Source of the DNA: Cryptomeria japonica
Taxonomy: Eukaryota; Streptophyta; Pinopsida; Cupressales; Cupressaceae
Assembly (NCBI RefSeq): GCF_030272615.1
Contig: NW_026729173.1
Span: 25,001 to 70,000 of the forward strand
DNA length: 45,000 nt
Reading direction: 5' to 3'
A model generated the notes under the pieces. It worked only from the letters and a program-made list of their open reading frames with translations. It searched no databases and was not told where the DNA came from. The number at the start of each line of letters is the position of its first letter. The first letter of the stretch is position 1. Shown piece after piece: positions 38,838 to 45,000 of this stretch. A program made the position numbers and the translations under genes.

Positions 38838-41800
38838 CCCGATTGCTATGCGGTGAGGCTCCTCGGCCGCCTCGGAACTATCTGTGTATCAGACGCATCG
38901 CGGGATAAGGGGTTGGCAACGGTAGTCGCCCCAAGCGCGTCCGATGCTTGGACCATTCCGAGGCGGCCCTGAAGCCTCTTCCGTCTAGCCGTTGGGTCCT
39001 TCTCGCCGCATCCCTTGCCTCGCACCCCGATTGCTATGCGGTGAGGCTCCTCGGCCGCCTTGGAACTATCTGTGTATCAGACGCATTGCGGGATAAGGGG
39101 TTGTCACTGGTAGTCGCCCCAAGCGCGTCCGATGCTTGGACCATTCCGAGGCGGCCCTGAAGCCTCTTCCGTCTAGCCGTTGGGTCCTTCTCGCCGCATC
39201 CCTCGACTCGCACCCCGATTGCTATGCGGTGAGGCTCCTCGGCCGCCTTGGAACTATCTGTGTATCGGACGCGTCGCGGGATAAGGGGTTGTCACTGGTA
39301 GTCGCCCCAAGCGCGTCCGATGCTTGGACCATTCCGAGGCGGCCCTGAAGCCTCTTCCGTCTAGCCGTTGGGTCCTTCTCGCCGCATCCCTCGCCTCGCA
39401 CCCCGATTGCTATGCGGTGAGGCTCCTCGGCCGCCTTGGAACTATCTGTGTATCGGACGCGTCGCGGGATAAGGGGTTGTCACTGGTAGTCGCCCCAAGC
39501 GCGTGCGATGCATGGACCATTCCCAGGCGGCCCTGAAGCCTCTTCCGTCTAGCCGTTGGGTCCTTCTCGCCGCATCCCTCGCCTCGCACCCCGATTGCTA
39601 TGCGGTGAGGCTCCTCGGCCGCCTTGGAACTATCTGTGTATCGGACGCGTCGCGGGATAAGGGGTTGTCACTGGTAGTCGCCCCAAGCGCGTCCGATGCT
39701 TGGACCATTCCGAGGCGGCCCTGAAGCCTCTTCCGTCTAGCCGTTGGGTCCTTCTCGCCGCATCCCTCGCCTCGCACCCCGATTGCTATGCGGTGAGGCT
39801 CCTCGGCCGCCTTGGAACTATCTGTGTATCGGACGCGTCGCGGGATAAGGGGTTGTCACTGGTAGTCGCCCCAAGCGCGTCCGATGCTTGGACCATTCCG
39901 AGGCGGCCCTGAAGCCTCTTCCGTCTAGCCGTTGGGTCCTTCTCGCCGCATCCCTCGCCTCGCACCCCGATTGCTATGCGGTGAGGCTCCTCGGCCGCCT
40001 TGGAACTATCTGTGTATCGGACGCGTCGCGGGATAAGGGGTTGTCACTGGTAGTCGCCCCAAGCGCGTCCGATGCTTGGACCATTCCGAGGCGGCCCTGA
40101 AGCCTCTTCCGTCTAGCCGTTGGGTCCTTCTCGCCGCATCCCTCGCCTCGCACCCCGATTGCTATGCGGTGAGGCTCCTCGGCCGCCTTGGAACTATCTG
40201 TGTATCGGACGCATCGCGGGATAAGGGGTTGTCACTGGTAGTCGCCCCAAGCGCGTCCGATGCTTGGACCATTCCGAGGCGGCCCTGAAGCCTCTTCCGT
40301 CTAGCCGTTGGGTCCTTCTCGCCGCATCCCTCGCCTCGCACCCCGATTGCTATGCGGTGAGGCTCCTCGGCCGCCTTGGAACTATCTGTGTATCGGACGC
40401 GTCGCGGGATAAGGGGTTGTCACTGGTAGTCGCCCCAAGCGCGTCCGATGCTTGGACCATTCCGAGGCGGCCCTGAAGCCTCTTCCGTCTAGCCGTTGGG
40501 TCCTTCTCGCCGCATCCCTCGCCTCGCACCCCGATTGCTATGCGGTGAGGCTCCTCGGCCGCCTTGGAACTATCTGTGTATCGGACGCGTCGCGGGATAA
40601 GGGGTTGTCACTGGTAGTCGCCCCAAGCGCGTCCGATGCTTGGACCATTCCGAGGCGGACCTGAAGCCTCTTCCGTCTAGCCGTTGGGTCCTTCTCGCCG
40701 CATCCCTCGCCTCGCACCCCGATTGCTATGCGGTGAGGCTCCTCGGCCGCCTTGGAACTATCTGTGTATCGGACGCGTCGCGGGATAAGGGGTTGTCACT
40801 GGTAGTCGCCCCAAGCGCGTCCGATGCTTGGACCATTCCGAGGCGGCCCTGAAGCCTCTTCCGTCTAGCCGTTGGGTCCTTCTTGCCGCATCCCTCGCCT
40901 CGCACCCCGATTGCTATGCGGTGAGGCTCCTCGGCCGCCTTGGAACTATCTGTGTATCGGACGCGTCGCGGGATAAGGGGTTGTCACTGGTAGTCGCCCC
41001 AAGCGCGTCCGATGCTTGGACCATTCCGAGGCGGCCCTGAAGCCTCTTCCGTCTAGCCGTTGGGTCCTTCTCGCCGCATCCCTCGCCTCGCACCCCGATT
41101 GCTATGCGGTGAGGCTCCTCGGCCGCCTTGGAACTATCTGTGTATCGGACGCATCGCGGGATAAGGGGTTGTCACTGGTAGTCGCCCCAAGCGCGTCCGA
41201 TGCTTGGACCATTCCGAGGCGGCCCTGAAGCCTCTTCCGTCTAGCCGTTGGGTCCTTCTCGCCGCATCCCTCGCCTCGCACCCCGATTGCTATGCGGTGA
41301 GGCTCCTCGGCCGCCTTGGAACTATCTGTGTATCGGACGCGTCGCGGGATAAGGGGTTGTCACTGGTAGTCGCCCCAAGCGCGTCCGATGCTTGGACCAT
41401 TCCGAGGCGGACCTGAAGCCTCTTCCGTCTAGCCGTTGGGTCCTTCTCGCCGCATCCCTCGCCTCGCACCCCGATTGCTATGCGGTGAGGCTCCTCGGCC
41501 GCCTTGGAACTATCTGTGTATCGGACGCGTCGCGGGATAAGGGGTTGTCACTGGTAGTCGCCCCAAGCGCGTCCGATGCTTGGACCATTCCGAGGCGGCC
41601 CTGAAGCCTCTGCCGTCTAGCCGTTGGGTCCTTCTCGCCGCATCCCTCGCCTCGCACCCCGATTGCTATGCGGTGAGGCTCCTCGGCCGCCTTGGAACTA
41701 TCTGTGTATCGGACGCGTCGCGGGATAAGGGGTTGTCACTGGTAGTCGCCCCAAGCGCGTCCGATGCTTGGACCATTCCGAGGCGGACCTGAAGCCTCTT

Positions 41801-43513
41801 CCCTCTAGCCGTTGGGGCTTTCTCGCCGCATCCCTCGCCTCGCACCCCGATTGCTATTCGGTGAGGCTCCTCGGCCGCCTTGGAACTATCTGTGTATCGG
41901 ACGCATCGCGGGATAAGGGGTTGGCAGTGGTAGTCGCCCCAAGCGCGTCCGATGCTTGGACCATTCCGAGGCGGCCCTGCAGCCTCTTCCGTCTAGCCGT
42001 TGGGGCCATCTCGCTGCATCCCCCACCTCGCACCACGATTGCTATGCGGTGAGGCTCCTTGGCCGCCTCGGAACTATCTGTGTATCGGACGCATCGCGGG
42101 ATAAGGGGTTGTCACTGGTAGTCGCCCCAAGCCCGTCCGATGCTTGGACTATTCCGAGGCGGCCCTACAGCCTCTTCCGTCTAGCCGTTGGGGCCATCTC
42201 GCCGCATCCCCCAGCTCCTCGGCCGCCTCGGAACTATCTGTGTATCGGACGCATCGCGGGATAAGGGGTTGGCAGTGGTAGTCGCCCCAAGCGCGTTCGA
42301 TGCTTGGACTATTCCGAGGCGGCCCCGCAGCCTCTTCCGTCTACCCTTTGGGGCCATCTCGCCGCATCCCTCGCCTCGCACCCCGATTGCTATGCGGTGA
42401 GGCTCCTCGGCCGCCTGGGAACTATCTTCGTATCGGATGCATCGCGGGATAAGGGGTTGTCACTGGTAGTCGCCCCAAGCGCGTCCGATGCTTGGACTAT
42501 TCCGAGGCGGCCCTGTGGCCTCTTCCGTCTAGCCGTTGGGGCCATCTCGCCGCATCCCTCACCTCGCACCCCCATTGCTATGCGGTGAGGCTCCTCGGCC
42601 GCCTTGGAACTGTCTTCGTATCGGAAGCATCGCGGGATAAGGGGTTGTCACTGGTAGTCGCCCCAAGCGCGTCCGATGCTTGGACTATTCCGAGGCGGCC
42701 CTGCAGCCTCTTCCGTCTAGCCGTTGGGGCCATCTCGCCGCATCCCCCACCTCGCACCCGGATTGCTATGCGGTGAGGCTCCTCGGCCGCCTTGGAACTA
42801 TCTTCGTATCGGACGCATCGCGGGATAAGGGGTTGTCACTGGTAGTCGCCCCAAGCGCGTCCGATGCTTGGACTATTCCGACGCGGCCCTGTGGCCTCTT
42901 CCGTCTAGCCGTTGGGGCCATCTCGCCGCATCCCCCACCTCGCACCCCGATTGCTATGCGGTGAGGCTCCTCGGCCGCCTTGGAACCATCTTCGTATCGG
43001 ACGCATCGCGGGATGAGGGGTTGTCACTGGTAGTCGCCCCAAGCGCGTCCGATGCTTGGACCATTCCGAGGCGGCCCTGAAGCCTCTTCCGTCTAGCCGT
43101 TGGGGCCTTCCCGCCCCATCCCTCGCCTCGCACCCCCGATTGCTATGCGGTGAGGCTCCTCGGCCGCCTTGGAACCATCTGTGTATCGGACGCATCGCGG
43201 GATAAGGGGTTGGCACTGGTAGTCGCCCCAAGCGCGTCCGATGCTTGGAGCATTCCGAGGTGGCCCTGAAGCCTCTTCCGTCTAGCCGTTGGGGCCTTCC
43301 CGCCCCATCCCTCGCCTCGCACCCCGATTGATATGCGGTGAGGCTCCTCGGCCGCCTTGGAACTATCTGTGTATCGGACGCATCGCGGGATAAGGGGTTG
43401 GCACTGGTAGTCGTCCCAATCGCGTCCGATGCTTGGACCATTCCGAGGCGGCCCTGCAGCCTCTTCCGTTTAGCCGTCGGGGCCTTCCCGCCGCATCCCT
43501 CGCCTCGCATCCC
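38838..43513 (+). repeat. 188-bp tandem repeat array (about 25 copies)
   Basis: GATTGCTATGCGGTGAGG recurs every 188 bp from 38841 to 42037 (18 copies). One copy then has a 28-bp deletion (160-bp interval ending at 42300), and six more follow from 42385, one of them 189 bp. Copies at about 39000-41790 are nearly identical (GGGTCCTTCTCGCCGC, mostly ACGCGTCGCGG). Copies from about 41800 are a diverged subfamily (GGGGCCATCTCGCCGC, ACGCATCGCGG). The period is not a multiple of three and the 70-codon frames open with TTG, so they are not coding. The array lies after the last promoter-like motif, so it is probably in the transcribed spacer. Confidence 0.93.
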
Positions 43514-44190
43514 GATTCCTATGCGGTGAGTCTTCTCGGCCGCCGCGGAACTATACCTGTTATTGCTACTGCATCCTTCGGCTGGTAACCTCCTCTGCCG
43601 CCTTGGAATGTTCTCTTTGTCGGACGCGTCGCGGGATAAGGGGTTGGCACTGGTAGTCGCCCCAAGCGCGCCCGATGCATAGACCGCTCCGAGTTGACCT
43701 TGCTTTCAGCCTCTCACATGCATAGACCTCTCTGAGTCGACCCTGCAGCCTCTCACGTTTAGCCTTTGGAATCTCGCCTCACAACATGATTGCTATCCTT
43801 GATGCATCCCTTGCCTCGAGCCCTGATTGCTTTCTTGGCTGCATCCCTCCTCTCCTCACAGCCCGGTTGTCATCACTGCTTCATCCGTCGCTTCATGCAT
43901 TCTGGCTGCTGGGCCCTTCCCACCGCACACCTCGATTGCTATCTCTTCTGCATCACACACCCCGATTGCTATCTCTGCTACATCCCTCGGCTCTCACTTC
44001 TGCATCCTTCGCCTCCCACCTCGATTGCTATCAATGCTGCATCCGTAACCTCACACCCCGATTGCTATGCGGGGAGGCTCCTTGGCCGCCTTGGAAATTT
44101 CTGTGTGTCGGACGCACCGCGGGATAAGGGGTTGGCACTGGTAGTCGCCCCAAGTGCGCCCGATTCTTAGACCGCTTCGAGGTGACCTCG
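43514..44190. repeat. Degenerate remnants of the 188-bp repeat
   Basis: Two decayed copies are visible by GCGGGATAAGGGGTTGGCAC at about 43630 and 44121. Between them are many short pieces of the repeat start, such as CCCGATTGCTATC and GCATCCCTCGCCTC, in a pyrimidine-rich context. No gene seen. Confidence 0.75.
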
Positions 44191-45000
44191 TAGCCTCTTT
44201 CGTCCAGGCTTCCTGCCTTCAACGCCCTTTTTACACCTCGATTGCTATGCGCGGGCTCGTTGGCGTCTATCACCTCTCTGCGAAGAGTGGCACGATGATT
44301 GTTGGGGTAAATCGTAGCAGTCCGATCTCTGGCCTTGGGCCATTGTGAGGGCTGATCGATTTCCTGTGCGCATCTCGTGTTCGCCCAGTAACAGACTCGA
44401 CGACTTGTAATCGGTCTTGTTCCCGATTGTTCCTGGAGGTAGTCTTCGGAACTCTTGGATTTGACCTGTCACTCGAACTGTCCTCTTCCGAGGATGCTTG
44501 TGTGTGTGTGCTTGTGCCATTTCCTTGGCGGTATTAACGAGATATTAAAGAGCGGAGTGAGCGCCTCGCCCAGCTATGTTTGGGGCTCTCACTCCCTTAC
44601 CCGGTGTGCGACCGCTTTGCACGTAGGTTGCGGAGCATCGCGACTCTTTCGATGTTTGGCGGTTGTCTTCCGGTGATGCGTTGGTCCCGAAGTGCACGTT
44701 ACTAGCATTTCTGCCATTGTTCTCGATCTTTGGCACGTTCCTTCGTTGCAATTGGATATATATCTCCGTTTATACGCGCAGGCTTCTCCCGCCTATTCAG
44801 CGCTGTCCCACTCTCAGCACTCTCGTGGTCTCCTTGGCTTCTCTCTCCCGTGAGCGAGCTCTCTTCTCGAGTCTTTTCCATGTCCCATGGAGGTTGCCTT
44901 GCGAAATTCGGGCACACAAACGTGACCGGATAAGAGCGGAATTGCCTATGAGGAGAAGCTCACCTTAGGGAGCAGCAATGCCGAGTGTTTCGACAGAGGG
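44191..45000. other. Unique sequence, presumed 5' external transcribed spacer
   Basis: No repeat, rRNA gene or convincing coding region is seen. The 5' end of plant 18S rRNA (TACCTGGTTGATCCTGCC) is not present by position 45000. Assignment to the external transcribed spacer rests only on its place after the promoter-like motifs. Confidence 0.45.

Noticed and set aside
38948-43080. A series of 70-codon frames, one per 188-bp repeat
   Set aside because: They open with TTG, overlap one another, and the 188-bp period is not a multiple of three, so no continuous repeat protein is possible.
38838-43513. CRISPR array
   Set aside because: Repeats are 188 bp and directly abutting, with no unique spacers, and the context is plant rDNA.
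44749-44765. GGATATATATCTCC as the gene promoter
   Set aside because: It has a TATA run but lacks the following G run and the conserved upstream GACAAATARC block, so it does not match the motif shared by the thirteen other sites.

Overview
This window looks like part of a very large ribosomal DNA intergenic spacer from the nuclear genome of a non-flowering land plant, most likely a gymnosperm. I find no protein-coding gene I can support. The only conventional genes are six 5S rRNA genes, all on the minus strand. Their sequence is of land-plant type (GGGTGCGATCATACC at the 5' end, the box A and box C internal promoter, a T-run terminator). From memory, a GGGTGC start and the string CCGCAGTTAAGCGCGC resemble gymnosperm or fern 5S rather than flowering-plant 5S. 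Linkage of 5S to the 35S rDNA spacer (L-type) is established in bryophytes, ferns, some gymnosperms and some Asteraceae. 5S on the strand opposite to 18S-5.8S-26S has been reported for Podocarpus. No 18S, 5.8S or 26S sequence is present, so the 35S link rests on Pol I promoter-like motifs and layout.

Layout. (1) Positions 1-32864: a head-to-tail array of a 6,034-bp unit, five full lengths plus a partial sixth, each with one minus-strand 5S gene. The window starts inside the array, so the true copy number is unknown. Within the unit are GC-rich modules saturated with the palindrome GTGCGCAC, T-tract modules of about 120 bp, an A-rich patch, and a degenerate CCCACCTTGGCA minisatellite. (2) 32864-34080: an extended, diverged form of the minisatellite. 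(3) 34080-38780: three successive families of repeats with periods of 157 bp, 311 bp and about 440-490 bp, each carrying TATATAGGGG, which matches the plant RNA polymerase I core promoter. There are thirteen such motifs, all on the plus strand. A 39/51-bp minisatellite of near-perfect 24-bp palindromes interrupts them at 35327-35955. (4) 38838-43513: about 25 copies of a 188-bp repeat that appears to derive from the downstream half of the 440-490-bp promoter repeats. (5) 43514-45000: degenerate repeat remnants, then apparently unique sequence, probably external transcribed spacer leading to an 18S gene beyond the window.

How it may work together (inference). The plus-strand TATATAGGGG elements would be spacer promoters, with the last one (38464) a candidate gene promoter, driving Pol I to the right. 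The 5S genes are transcribed by Pol III to the left, away from these promoters and against any read-through from an upstream 26S gene. Hairpins lie at a fixed distance downstream of the promoter motifs and show compensatory base changes between copies, so the start of the transcript may be selected for RNA structure.

The long open frames on both strands of the GC-rich units come from stop-codon-poor repeats and are not annotated as genes. All calls come from reading the sequence; no alignment, folding program or database was run.
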